Below are positions 17,994 through 27,522 of a stretch of DNA of 64,000 nt, in pieces. Position 1 is the stretch's first letter. The number at the start of each line of letters is the position of its first letter. Made by a program: the position numbers and the translations under genes. A model generated the notes under the pieces. That model was not told where the DNA came from, made no database searches, and saw only the letters and a list, made by a program, of their open reading frames with translations. Where the stretch lies: the NCBI GenBank assembly GCA_903916755.1, contig CAIWXW010000087.1:1-64000 (forward strand), written 5' to 3'. This stretch comes from an uncultured Opitutaceae bacterium. Its GTDB lineage: Bacteria; Verrucomicrobiota; Verrucomicrobiia; Opitutales; Opitutaceae.

Positions 17994-18868
17994 TTCCGGC
18001 CCGTTCGACGGCTGCGGCCGAACCATCCGTTCTGGTCGAAAAGTTCCTGGCGTGCCCGCGCAGCCATCAACCCGTGCTGGTCTCGGGCGACCAAATAACC
18101 TGTGGCGGATCCGCATTCTCCGGATCCCTGCGGGACGGGGTTGCAGTCATGATGCCCTCCACTCAATCCTCATTTTTTGACAATAAATTTGAAGTAATGC
18201 GTTCGGGCCACGAAAGCGAAGGCGAATGGAGCTTTTGCTATGCCCAGCAGACGAAGCTCCTTTCAAGCTATCTTCGCCCTGGCCAGGTGATCCTCGACGT
18301 CGGATGCGGTCCCTCATTGCCCTACGAAAGGCCGCCGGGCACGATCACAATCGGCCTGGAGCCCTCGTTTCATTCGATCCGCGCGAATCATGACGTGGAC
18401 TTGCGCGTGTACGCCAGTGCTGGCGAGATTCCCATGGCCGACCGATCCGTAGATGTCGTGGTGTGCTTTTATTCCATTCATCATATGGTAGGGTCCTCTC
18501 GGAAACAGACCATTGCGAACGTTCGCCGCGCCTTTTCCGAGTTTGGCCGCGTCCTGAAGCCCGACGGGCTTCTTTTTGTCTTCGAAATGACGCCCATCAC
18601 GCTGTTTTCACTGGCCCAGACGGCTCTCTGGAACCTAGCTCGGCGTATGGCGCCCAGTAAGCTCGACATGTATTTCTGGTCAGCCGATTCCCTGGCGGGC
18701 ATGGGCACGAGCCAGCTGCCAACCGGAAGCACCTTGGAGAAGATTTTCTTCGGCGCGTCCGCATTTACGATGTTTCCACCGGCTTTCAGTTTGCCTTGGA
18801 TTAAAGTGCCTCGGCTGATCTATCCACTGGATGCTAAGTTATATAAGTGGCGAATGGCCATTTCGTGA
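17990..18868 (+). CDS. SAM-dependent methyltransferase with Trm112-like N terminus
   Basis: 292 residues. The first 55 residues (FLACPRSHQPVLVSGDQI...) resemble the Trm112-like segment often seen at the front of sugar-cluster methyltransferases, although only part of the usual Cys set is present. The catalytic domain has VILDVGCGPSLPY, then DRSVDVVVCFYSIHHM and GRVLKPDGLLFVFEM. It is the last small gene before the membrane protein at 18974, 105 bases downstream. Its substrate is probably a sugar in the growing glycan. Confidence 0.86.
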   Translation: MIPARSTAAAEPSVLVEKFLACPRSHQPVLVSGDQITCGGSAFSGSLRDGVAVMMPSTQSSFFDNKFEVMRSGHESEGEWSFCYAQQTKLLSSYLRPGQVILDVGCGPSLPYERPPGTITIGLEPSFHSIRANHDVDLRVYASAGEIPMADRSVDVVVCFYSIHHMVGSSRKQTIANVRRAFSEFGRVLKPDGLLFVFEMTPITLFSLAQTALWNLARRMAPSKLDMYFWSADSLAGMGTSQLPTGSTLEKIFFGASAFTMFPPAFSLPWIKVPRLIYPLDAKLYKWRMAIS

Positions 18869-18973
18869 TCGCCGCTGCGCGCTCGAAATCATGATTGCAC
18901 CGCTCAATGAACGCTAACGCTTGTACCGCTGCCCGCACCTCAAGCTGCTGGCGGTAAAGAGGCGGCCTGATCC

Positions 18974-21900
18974 ATGGTTCAATCGCGCACGGGACGCCTG
19001 CTAGACTGGAGGTTGGCAGCGGTCGTATTCGTCTATGTCACCGCCGTAGCAGCGATCCTCATTCAATCCCATGGCTTGCCCTATGCTTCGGATGGAAACG
19101 AGACCTTTTCCTCCGCCATCCATGCCCGAAATCTGAGCGAATTTTCTTGGCGGCAGAGTTATGGGCTGACCGACGAATCATACGGCACCAGCGCCGGTTC
19201 CCATCCTTTCATCCACAGCCATCAAGGCAATTTTCCGCGCCTGTTCACCTACGTCATTTATTTACTGGGAGCACGCACCATCGAAGCCCAGATCATCGCG
19301 ACGGCATTCACCGCGGGTCTGGCTGCAATAGTTTTAGTCTTTATATTTCTTTTCCGGGCGTTCAACCCGACTTTTGCGCTCATTGGAAGCCTGGTATTTA
19401 TCAGCGATTATTTTCTCTTTGGGCAATGGCACCTGAACACGTACCGCGTCTGGCACTGCTTTTTCTTTTTTTCATCGGTCCTTTGCGCGCTCTCCTTCTG
19501 CCGCAAGCCGTCCCGGCGCATCGGTGTCATCACTTCGGTAAATTTCGTCTGCCTTTGCTATTGGGAATATGTTTTCGCCTTTTTTGTCGTTAGCCTAGCG
19601 TTCGTTTTCGCGGCGGCGCTGAGTTACCGGCGTCCGAAGAGAGTCTTGGCCTTCCTAGGGTTTCAGATGGTTGGGGTGCTGGGCGCAGCAGCAATATTGA
19701 TTGCGCAGCTGACCGCCTACATGGGCTGGGGTGGCGTGAAACAAGATATCGCCTACACGTTGCAGGGGCGAAATTCTGCGTTTGATGAAGATTTTGTCGC
19801 AAAAGCCACGGCATTCTACGCGAAGCACAAGGTGCTCTGGTGGCCGAACTATGTCGACGCCAGCCCGCTCCGCCACTTCGATGCATTTAGCAATCTGCTG
19901 TTAAAGTTCCATCTGGAATACTACAGCCCGTGGATCGCGTTTTTGATGGTGTTCGCAGCGGTCGCGTGGATTTTGGCGCAATGGCGGCTCAAACGACCGA
20001 TCGGGCTGAGCCTATTGCTGGCAAGCGGCGCGTTGATTCTGGCCAGCCTATGGCTCAATGATCGTTCCCTATTTGACTGGACTGAGGCTCCCCTGTGGGA
20101 GGCTGCAGGATGGCCGAATGGGGTCTGCCAGGAAATTAGCCTCTTTGGAATGGCCGCGTGCGCACTTCTCCTTCTTGCCTTCGGCCCACGGCTCGTAGGC
20201 ACCAAAAGAGTTCAGGCCAGCCGCAGAGTCCTCGTGTTCATTGCGGCCGGTCTGTTCGCCTATGGGATCACCTATCGGATTTTTACGGGGTACGTTTTTA
20301 GCGGTTATTTGAATCGCCAGGCCCCGTTCCTGGTCTTTTTGAGCGATCCTTTGCTCGCACTCGCCTTCTATCTGCCGATTTCCCTCTTCGCTGCGGCATG
20401 GGCGAGATGGAAATGGAGCCGGCGGGCAAGAAATCTGGGCCGGCGTCGCCTCGGAGCGGGCTCGATCGTGGTCGCTGCGACTTGCGGAGGCATTGGCGTT
20501 TCGCTTGGCTTCGGCTGGCTGGCGCTGCAAAAAGAGTATTTCGTCGCCATGCCGCCGAATCGGTACGAATTCATCAAGCGGTTGGCCGCGCCGCCGTTTC
20601 GCAACGAGTCGTTTGTCGTCAATACGTATGCCGCTCCGATCTCGGTCGAAACACGTTCATGGGCCTATATGGAGCCGGCCATTTTTAGCGGAAATATTCG
20701 CCTGACCAGATCAGGCTTTCGACGCGATCGCGAGGACACCTATAAATGGCTGGCCGATTTCGGAAAAGATCCAGGGTACGAAAAGCCTACCTACGCGCTG
20801 ATCGTCCGGCCCACCGGGTGGAGCACGATGTTCGCCGACTATCTGCATGCCCGCGGCTTGCGGCAGACCCATATGCCGCTAGCCGACACTTACGGACTGC
20901 TGCGGCGGGCATCCAAGCCTTTCAGTTCTTTTTTGCACGATCAGGTGGTCTGGTCAGACGAGGATAGAAATCGGGACGGTTACAGCATTATCCGAATCGA
21001 CTGGGATTATCCTGCCTATCTTCGCCCCCTCCTCGCGCAAGATTCCATGCCCGACGACGATCCTGCTCCTTCACCCGATCAGAATTGGTCGATCGAAGTA
21101 CAATCCATTCCGGTCGTCCCGTCGGGCGCGATTGAGGGAGCGATCCGAGTCGTTGGCATCGGCACAGAGACGGAGCACCTAAATCTCGCGGCCGGAACCC
21201 TCCATGTCGGAAGCTGGACGGCTTTGGGGGCGCCGCCCAAATCGCGCTCCCTCCCGCTCGCGACCACCGGGTCCATCGAACGCCTGCAGGCTGTCGTCAG
21301 CGGCCAGTATCTCCACATTGAGCTGCTGAAGGGCCCGGAAGCTGGTCGAGCTCGATTGATGGTGAACGACCTGGAGGGCGAAGTCGACCTGCGGGCGAGC
21401 CGCCCTGGAATCGAGTCATTGAATTTTGACGCTGCGAACTCTTTTGAGGACGCCGCCATTAGGCCGGTTCCGCGCGCGGGCGAGTATGTGGGCTTAAGTC
21501 GGCGCCCAGAGGGCATTCAGCTAGCCTATCAGTTCAGGCAGCAGGAGAATCTTCCCGAGGAGAATACACGGATTGACTTGGTAAGCGAGGGATCAGCGGG
21601 AAAGCGGGGCTCGGTCCAAACCGTAGTACTGCTCGGAAGAACCGGTATTCCCATCGACTTGTTCGCCTTCATCGCCGGCAACCCCGACACCGTGGCGGAG
21701 TACGTTCGCGTTCGCCGGCTGGGCGATTCTCGGAGCTATTTGCAATGGTTATCCGACTTCCTCGGCAAGCAACCGCGCGGAAGCCGGCGCTTGGGAGTTC
21801 TCGGTCCGGCTTGCTTTCCTCCTTCGTCCAGCCAGCCGTCCATCCTCCCGGTCCGGCGCCTTGTGCTTCCGCTGCCCTCGGATGCCCACAACGTGCTCAA

Positions 21901-22531
21901 GGCTTGGCTGCGCCCAGGAACACGAACGAAACTGGGCCCCATCTACCCATCCAACGCCGTTGATTTGGCTGGGCCCAGGCCCCGGCCGCGGGTGAGCACA
22001 CCCAATCCCTTCGAGGACCTTTCTCCGACGATGCTCGGGCACCTAGAATTGGATCTTAAGTTTCCGTCCGACCGTTCGGGCCGATCCGAGCCTTTGGTTA
22101 CAACCGGAATACCAGGAGCGGGCGACTTCGTTTACGCGCTGTACCTCGATGCGCACCATGTCCGAATCGGGTTCGATCACTGGGGCGTCGGCGGCTTCCT
22201 GAGTCCTCCGATCGCGATCGACTACCAGGCAGCCCATCATCTCGGGATCGCGATGGGCAGTTTGTTCCCGCGGGATAGCGATCCCGCCTTGCGCGGACAT
22301 CCGCTGGCCGAAATCGACACGCTAAAGAGCAGAGTTACGATCACGATCGACAACCGTATGGCGCTTGATGTGGCGGCGGAGGCCTATGACACCCCGCCCG
22401 CTGCGGTGACGGTCGGACGGAACCGAATTGGAGGATCAACCGCCGGGCCGGAATTCACCGGCCAAATACTCCATGTACGATGGGCTGCTGATTCGATGAT
22501 CAGCGGAGCGTCGGGACCGCCACATCCTTAA
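18974..22531 (+). CDS. Polytopic membrane protein with long periplasmic part and one C-terminal DHWG domain
   Basis: 1185 residues. The first 520 or so are multi-pass, with a GT-C-like first loop (LPYASDGNETFSSAIHARNL) and HPFIHSHQGNFPRLFTYVIY; a single Asp/Glu-bearing loop after helix 1 is typical of GT-C glycosyltransferases. Residues about 520-1010 are mostly soluble and unlike anything I recognise. Residues about 1020-1180 are a canonical DHWG domain (EPLVTTGIPGAGD, IGFDHWGVGG, VGRNRIGGS, FTGQI). It ends the 6826-22531 operon, and its last 32 bases overlap the 3' end of the opposing gene. Probably an inner-membrane enzyme acting on a lipid-linked glycan; this is inference. Confidence 0.85.
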   Translation: MVQSRTGRLLDWRLAAVVFVYVTAVAAILIQSHGLPYASDGNETFSSAIHARNLSEFSWRQSYGLTDESYGTSAGSHPFIHSHQGNFPRLFTYVIYLLGARTIEAQIIATAFTAGLAAIVLVFIFLFRAFNPTFALIGSLVFISDYFLFGQWHLNTYRVWHCFFFFSSVLCALSFCRKPSRRIGVITSVNFVCLCYWEYVFAFFVVSLAFVFAAALSYRRPKRVLAFLGFQMVGVLGAAAILIAQLTAYMGWGGVKQDIAYTLQGRNSAFDEDFVAKATAFYAKHKVLWWPNYVDASPLRHFDAFSNLLLKFHLEYYSPWIAFLMVFAAVAWILAQWRLKRPIGLSLLLASGALILASLWLNDRSLFDWTEAPLWEAAGWPNGVCQEISLFGMAACALLLLAFGPRLVGTKRVQASRRVLVFIAAGLFAYGITYRIFTGYVFSGYLNRQAPFLVFLSDPLLALAFYLPISLFAAAWARWKWSRRARNLGRRRLGAGSIVVAATCGGIGVSLGFGWLALQKEYFVAMPPNRYEFIKRLAAPPFRNESFVVNTYAAPISVETRSWAYMEPAIFSGNIRLTRSGFRRDREDTYKWLADFGKDPGYEKPTYALIVRPTGWSTMFADYLHARGLRQTHMPLADTYGLLRRASKPFSSFLHDQVVWSDEDRNRDGYSIIRIDWDYPAYLRPLLAQDSMPDDDPAPSPDQNWSIEVQSIPVVPSGAIEGAIRVVGIGTETEHLNLAAGTLHVGSWTALGAPPKSRSLPLATTGSIERLQAVVSGQYLHIELLKGPEAGRARLMVNDLEGEVDLRASRPGIESLNFDAANSFEDAAIRPVPRAGEYVGLSRRPEGIQLAYQFRQQENLPEENTRIDLVSEGSAGKRGSVQTVVLLGRTGIPIDLFAFIAGNPDTVAEYVRVRRLGDSRSYLQWLSDFLGKQPRGSRRLGVLGPACFPPSSSQPSILPVRRLVLPLPSDAHNVLKAWLRPGTRTKLGPIYPSNAVDLAGPRPRPRVSTPNPFEDLSPTMLGHLELDLKFPSDRSGRSEPLVTTGIPGAGDFVYALYLDAHHVRIGFDHWGVGGFLSPPIAIDYQAAHHLGIAMGSLFPRDSDPALRGHPLAEIDTLKSRVTITIDNRMALDVAAEAYDTPPAAVTVGRNRIGGSTAGPEFTGQILHVRWAADSMISGASGPPHP

Positions 22532-24149
22532 GGTAGGCCAAATGAGCTTTCCTCGCGCCATTTGGCAGCATTTCAAAGACATCATGGGATAAATCGCGGC
22601 GCTGCAGCAGGCCATCGATCTCGGGAAAATCGTCCTGAATGCGGGGAGTTTTTTGGCCCTCTCCCCACATGATGAGAAAGCCGGCATTGATCGCCGCGAC
22701 CAATTGCGCATGTTCCCCGCGATTAATGATGTACGTGTCGGGGAAAAGTTGCTGCCTCAGCAGACTGAGGCTTTGCTTGCGCGGCAACAAACGTTCGTCG
22801 GTTACATCCACTGCGAGATTAAGATGGCCAGTGTAAAGCCCGAAGGCCTCGGCCGTGTACGGATGAATGCGATTATCCGGTAAGAGGAGGATGATGGGAC
22901 GGTGAATGTTCCTCACGCGGACGCGAACAGCTTCAATCGCACGGAGAGTGGCCAGTTGGTCGGCCTTGGCCCAATGACCGAATGGTGCCGGCCGATAGAA
23001 AAAGCATCCGACCACAATTAAAACAGACATGACGGCGATCAATCGCCTCTGCATCCGCTTTGCAGTCAGCCCTATCGCTATCGGAACGACAAACGCTCCG
23101 TAAAACATCGCATCGGTCATAGACGTTCCCGAGGGCCTTGTAAAAACGACGAAGACATGGCCAAAAGCCACCAGCCAAAGAAATACAATTATATAACACG
23201 ACGCGCGCGATCGCCCTGTGACTACATCTCCACGAAATGCGGAGACCGACGTCATAACCAGGGCCACCAACCCAATGACAATTGGCACAAAAAGGAAATT
23301 AGAGCCGCGCAGGAGTTCCCAAAATGATCCCGCCAGCGAGGTCCCCGCATCGGGATTATGCAACAACCAGTTCCAATAGTTCCTGTAAGCCAACATGGCT
23401 TGGGGTTGGTGGAATTCTAGATAAAGCTGAAAGACAAGCCAGTGGGTCATGGCGGCGCTTGCCGCCAGCAGGAGAATCGACGCACCGACGCGGTTTCGCG
23501 AGGCGCGACCGAGGATCAGCACCAGCACGCCAGGCAGGAGCGCCATCGCCGTAAGCGACGGCTTTTGCAAAAAAGCCAAGCCGCACCAAAACCCCGAAAA
23601 GGCGAAGAATGGCAGCCCGGGCGTGCTCAACGCGCCGTCGCGATATCGCTGGATTAGACGGAGGGCCCAAAGCGTTGACAGGAAGTAGATCGGAAACTCA
23701 TAAATCCAATAAAATGGAGCTAGGAGAAAATAATAGTCACGCGTCAACGGCCATATGGCAATCGCCGTAGCGGCAACGCAACTCTTGTCGAGCAGCGACC
23801 AGCGTCGGCTGATCCACATTCCTGATATCATGAGCCCAATCGCCAGGTAAGCGAACCAGACGGTGACCGCGGCGAATAAGTCGATTTGAGCCACACTTCC
23901 CACATCCTGCGGCTGGAAGTGGACGATCAAATGCTGAAATTGGGTCTGCAGCCAAGCCATGGGTATTCCCTGAACGATGAAGATCGCCCCAAAATCCTGG
24001 TGCAGGATACTCAGGCTGGAATAATAGTGGTCCGCAGCAGGCTCCCAAAAGTCCACGAAAAACGAGCGACCCGAAAAATGGAAGGCCAACAACGGCATCT
24101 GGAAGAGCACGGCGCAGAACAAACCTAAAAACAAATTACGAGAACGCAT
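22500..24149 (-). CDS. Polytopic membrane protein of unknown function
   Basis: 549 residues with ATG start. It has around ten hydrophobic segments in the first 400 residues, and a first outside loop FFVDFWEPAADHYYSSL with acidic residues after helix 1, as in GT-C enzymes. About 150 soluble residues follow at the C terminus (IILLLPDNRIHPYTAEAFGL...), with no DHWG domain. I recognise no named family. It is transcribed against the 6826-22531 operon and divergently from the 24364 gene, with 214 bases between. A role in glycan assembly is inferred from context. Confidence 0.8.
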   Translation of the reverse strand: MRSRNLFLGLFCAVLFQMPLLAFHFSGRSFFVDFWEPAADHYYSSLSILHQDFGAIFIVQGIPMAWLQTQFQHLIVHFQPQDVGSVAQIDLFAAVTVWFAYLAIGLMISGMWISRRWSLLDKSCVAATAIAIWPLTRDYYFLLAPFYWIYEFPIYFLSTLWALRLIQRYRDGALSTPGLPFFAFSGFWCGLAFLQKPSLTAMALLPGVLVLILGRASRNRVGASILLLAASAAMTHWLVFQLYLEFHQPQAMLAYRNYWNWLLHNPDAGTSLAGSFWELLRGSNFLFVPIVIGLVALVMTSVSAFRGDVVTGRSRASCYIIVFLWLVAFGHVFVVFTRPSGTSMTDAMFYGAFVVPIAIGLTAKRMQRRLIAVMSVLIVVGCFFYRPAPFGHWAKADQLATLRAIEAVRVRVRNIHRPIILLLPDNRIHPYTAEAFGLYTGHLNLAVDVTDERLLPRKQSLSLLRQQLFPDTYIINRGEHAQLVAAINAGFLIMWGEGQKTPRIQDDFPEIDGLLQRRDLSHDVFEMLPNGARKAHLAYLKDVAVPTLR

Positions 24150-24354
24150 CGGTGGGTGAAGGGTCGATCGCGCATCGGACGCATTTCACTTGTCGTCGGA
24201 GGCGACGTTGTCCAACCAGCAACGACGGTCAGCGTCGAGCAGAAATGGTATTTGACCACGTGAGACCAGGCCATCGCCCGCGCTTGGAGGCGGTTCGCCT
24301 CTTCCCATCACAAAGATAAAGGCCATTGACTCCAGCCGGCCATTGGCTGGCTTT

Positions 24355-24359
24355 CGAGG
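24355..24359 (+). promoter_or_regulatory. Possible ribosome binding site CGAGG before ATG 24364
   Basis: CGAGG at 24355-24359 lies 4 bases before ATG at 24364. It supports the ATG over the TTG at 24343 as the start of the family A gene, though the spacing is short. Confidence 0.35.
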
Positions 24360-24363
24360 CTTC

Positions 24364-26028
24364 ATGGATAATACTTCTATTCGCCGGGCGCGCTGGGGGG
24401 CAGCTGGCTTGATCTTGATCGCCCTTTTTGGCGCAAACCTGGCGAGAGTGCGCTCCCTTGGGATGGACGATCTGCCGCCGTTCTGGGTGGTCGACGCCAT
24501 ACCGCCGGCGCTGTCCAATCTCGTATTCCACAGTCCGAGTGACCATGCCAGCTTGGCCGTGGTCAGTTCGGCATTTTACGCCTCGTTGCAGGGCAATGCT
24601 CCCTATCAGCCCCGCGACACCCAGATGATCGGGCGCGCCATCGCCGCAGTTCGCGCACTCGACCCCGGGACGATCGCAAGGGATGAGCAGTTAATGTCCG
24701 GTGACGACAAAGGAATCGTCGATTTCGTCAAAATTGCTTTTGCCCTATTCGGATATCGATCAGACCGGATAATCTATCTCTATTTCCTAGTCCTATTCGT
24801 ATCGATTTCCTTGCTCATTTTTTGTTTTCGGGCGTCACCCTTGCCGCCGATTATTGCCGGCGCATTTCTCACTGCCCATTTTATGCTTTTGCCGGCGGTA
24901 TTTTATAACTTGCAGCTCCGGTCTGTATTGGCGCCGCGCTTTCTTCCCGTCCTGGGCCTAGTCGCCTGCCTGCATTGCTTGTTTTTCGCTTTCCGGCCCA
25001 GCTCCAAGCCTTCCGGCGTTGCGGGGCTGATCCTCCAGGCCGCGGTGCTGATTTTTGCCATGCACCTGCGCTCCGTCGCAATATGGGAGATCGCGCTGGT
25101 TGGAATCGTCAGTGTGGCCATGTTCGCCGCTAATTTGGTTTCGCCCGCCTCCCAGGCTTGCGCCCGAAGCCGCTGGGCGCCCCTTCTCCCTGCCGCCTTA
25201 CTCGTTCTAGGCATGGCCGGGTTAAGCGAATACCGCCAGCTCACCTACAACCGCCATTATTTGAATGGTGACGTCATGGCCACCCGCCCATTCTGGCACA
25301 ATATTCTTTCGGGCTTTGCGATTAATCCGGTGTTGGCCGCGCAATATGGATTCAAAGTCGATGACTCCAGCGAGGTCCGTGCCACCGGAAGATACTTGAC
25401 CCAGCATGGCCGCGGCGCGGAATGGGCCGCCATGGGCGGAACCCCGATGGACCGGCCGTGGGTGTGGAGCGCTGTATTTTCCCGCCTTCGGCTTGGAGAC
25501 TACGACCACGCGGCGCGGGGCTTGATCCTTTCAATCGTGGTCCATCAGCCCGGTGAGGTTCTGGCCACATATCTCTACTACAAGCCGCGATCGCTATGGA
25601 ACCATTTGGCCTGGATCTATGGCTTCCGGCGCAACATACCGGACGTGGCCATATATGTCTCGCCGGATGTGGGCGAGGCTATGGCAACCCAACTCGCCGA
25701 TCTGCAGGCTACAATAGACCACCGACATATGCGATTTTTGCTGTTAAATCCCGTTGGTGTCGCGGTAGTGCTCGCCTTTGCGCTACTCTTGTCCTCTCAG
25801 GCTGATCGCCTCCCTTGGCGCGATTGGGCGCCATTGGCTGTGCTGGCGGGGGGCGCGCTCATCCCGGCGACGATCGGTTATGCGGGAATGCATACGATCT
25901 CCGAACCGGCACTCATGCTAGCAGTGGCGATCTATGTCGCGGCAACGGCCGCGTTGGCTCGCCTCCTAACAGCACGCTGGAATCACCGGAAGCCCGGGCG
26001 CGCCGGCCCCCGCCTTGGTAAAAGTTGA
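24364..26028 (+). CDS. Family A polytopic membrane protein
   Basis: 554 residues from ATG at 24364 (TTG at 24343 is the alternative). It matches, along its whole length, the first half of the 2595-6086 protein and the last part of the 3-2528 protein: VDAIPPALSNL near the start, GDDKGIVDFVK, FGYRSDRIIYLYF, RPFWHNILSGFAINPVLAAQY, and YAGMHTISEPALML near the end. It is multi-pass with a loop rich in conserved charged residues after the first helix. Its stop overlaps the TTG start of the next gene by 4 bases, so the two are made together. It is probably one half of a two-part enzyme. No named family is recognised. Confidence 0.85.
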   Translation: MDNTSIRRARWGAAGLILIALFGANLARVRSLGMDDLPPFWVVDAIPPALSNLVFHSPSDHASLAVVSSAFYASLQGNAPYQPRDTQMIGRAIAAVRALDPGTIARDEQLMSGDDKGIVDFVKIAFALFGYRSDRIIYLYFLVLFVSISLLIFCFRASPLPPIIAGAFLTAHFMLLPAVFYNLQLRSVLAPRFLPVLGLVACLHCLFFAFRPSSKPSGVAGLILQAAVLIFAMHLRSVAIWEIALVGIVSVAMFAANLVSPASQACARSRWAPLLPAALLVLGMAGLSEYRQLTYNRHYLNGDVMATRPFWHNILSGFAINPVLAAQYGFKVDDSSEVRATGRYLTQHGRGAEWAAMGGTPMDRPWVWSAVFSRLRLGDYDHAARGLILSIVVHQPGEVLATYLYYKPRSLWNHLAWIYGFRRNIPDVAIYVSPDVGEAMATQLADLQATIDHRHMRFLLLNPVGVAVVLAFALLLSSQADRLPWRDWAPLAVLAGGALIPATIGYAGMHTISEPALMLAVAIYVAATAALARLLTARWNHRKPGRAGPRLGKS

Positions 26029-27506
26029 GCTCTCGAGGCAGCAATACAACCGCGCTTCACCCGCGTCCCAGCGTGCCCAATATAAGCCAGACAGGCAAAA
26101 CTACACCGGGCAGGACTCGCGTTTACGAGACTGCTCTTTGGATCCTAATCGGCTTGGTCGTGGGGTCGTTTTGGGTTCACGAAGGCTGGTTTCATCTCGA
26201 ACTCTTCCAAGTCTCCGAGACGCTCTCGCGGCCGGGTCACAATTCGACCCTCTTTAGCCAGCTGGCGGTTATCTTTGCCTGGCAAGAGGCGTTTGACGCT
26301 AACGCCAACCGCCTTCGCCCCCTCAGCGAGGTCGTGGAGGTGATTGACGGGGTGCTCCGGCCCATGCGGCTCTTTGGAACCCATCCTAGTTTAACCGTCA
26401 TTGCAGTCGTTTTGGCAATAGGAACGATCGCAGCATATCACCGGGCCCTGATTCGGAGCGGCCTGCCGCCTCTCCACGCGGTGCTGCTCACGTTCTTGAT
26501 GATTACGACCGTCGGATACCTTTCGTGCTTCGTCCCCTATATTCGCCCCGCCAAAAAGTTGGCCTTGTTTTGCACGGCCTTGACACTTTTCTTCTCTGCC
26601 AACTATCGGATCTCCCAGCGCTCGTTTATGCTGCTGTGGCTGGCGGTCTTTTTCGCATTCTTCAGCGATGAAGCCGGATTTCTCCTTTGGCCAATATCGC
26701 TTTTCCTCGTCGGCCCAACCATTGCGAAGCAAAAGCGATGGCGGGACGGGGCGCTGTTGCTGGGTCTTCCGATCTTCTGTGCCATCGTCGCCAAATGGGG
26801 CATACCGGCGATCTACCGCCTAGCGGGCCATCCCCGCAATCCGGCGCCCGATGCTGCCGCCTTCCTGGTTACGTTCCTGCTGGCGCCGCGCTTTTATTGG
26901 CTCGCTGCGCAGGACCTCGCTTCGGGGCTACTAATCTCATTTGGCGTGGCCGGGCCTGGCCAACTGGCGATCGATGCCGCCATTGTCCTAATCTTCAGCC
27001 TCGTTGTGTATGGGATTTGGCGGAAAAAATGGCGGATCGCAATGGCGAGCATGTGCCTGATCGCCATGAGCTTCGGACTTTCGCTGTTTGACATGTACAA
27101 CTCGCCCTTCCGGTCGTCCCCTTTTGGCCAGCTCACCTACTATTACCATAGCCCAATCGGCCTTCTCGCGGTCTTTCTGCTGGCGACGCTCGAACTCCGA
27201 TCGAAAATTCTTGTGCCGCTCGTCATCTTACTAATTTTCAGCAACATACACACATTTTACATGGTCAATCGCGCCATCATGATCGAACACAATTACCCTT
27301 TTGAGGCCAGGGCTTTACCCGAGGCCGTGCGCGAGCCGGACAAATTGGCGCGTGAATTCCTCAAATTGATCCCCCATATCGGAGGCTTGAACGAGCAGTG
27401 GTTCGATACGAATTTCATCCATTATCAAGCCCATCCCATAGCGAACGATGAGTTCCCTCGACGCTACCGAGCGCTGTTTCAGTCTCACAATTCGCCCAAC
27501 CATTGA
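26025..27506 (+). CDS. Polytopic membrane protein matching the second half of the 2595-6086 protein
   Basis: 493 residues, most likely from TTG at 26025, which overlaps the preceding stop. It matches residues about 540-1000 of the fused protein at 2595-6086: WVHEGWFHLELFQVSE, NRLRPLSEVVEVIDGVLRPM, FVPYIRPAKKLALF and LTYYYHSPIGLL. Unlike the fused protein it ends before the DHWG domain. The NRLRPLS segment and the paired aromatic residues of the first outer loop are the most conserved region. The fusion elsewhere argues that it works in direct contact with the family A protein encoded just upstream. The substrate is unknown. Confidence 0.83.
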   Translation: MSSRGSNTTALHPRPSVPNISQTGKTTPGRTRVYETALWILIGLVVGSFWVHEGWFHLELFQVSETLSRPGHNSTLFSQLAVIFAWQEAFDANANRLRPLSEVVEVIDGVLRPMRLFGTHPSLTVIAVVLAIGTIAAYHRALIRSGLPPLHAVLLTFLMITTVGYLSCFVPYIRPAKKLALFCTALTLFFSANYRISQRSFMLLWLAVFFAFFSDEAGFLLWPISLFLVGPTIAKQKRWRDGALLLGLPIFCAIVAKWGIPAIYRLAGHPRNPAPDAAAFLVTFLLAPRFYWLAAQDLASGLLISFGVAGPGQLAIDAAIVLIFSLVVYGIWRKKWRIAMASMCLIAMSFGLSLFDMYNSPFRSSPFGQLTYYYHSPIGLLAVFLLATLELRSKILVPLVILLIFSNIHTFYMVNRAIMIEHNYPFEARALPEAVREPDKLAREFLKLIPHIGGLNEQWFDTNFIHYQAHPIANDEFPRRYRALFQSHNSPNH

Positions 27507-27522
27507 CTGTCCGCACAGCGCT

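Noticed and set aside
24287-24301. GAGGCG-GTT-CGCCTC hairpin as a terminator
   Set aside because: It lies between two divergent starts, so no transcript needs to end there; it may be a leader structure.
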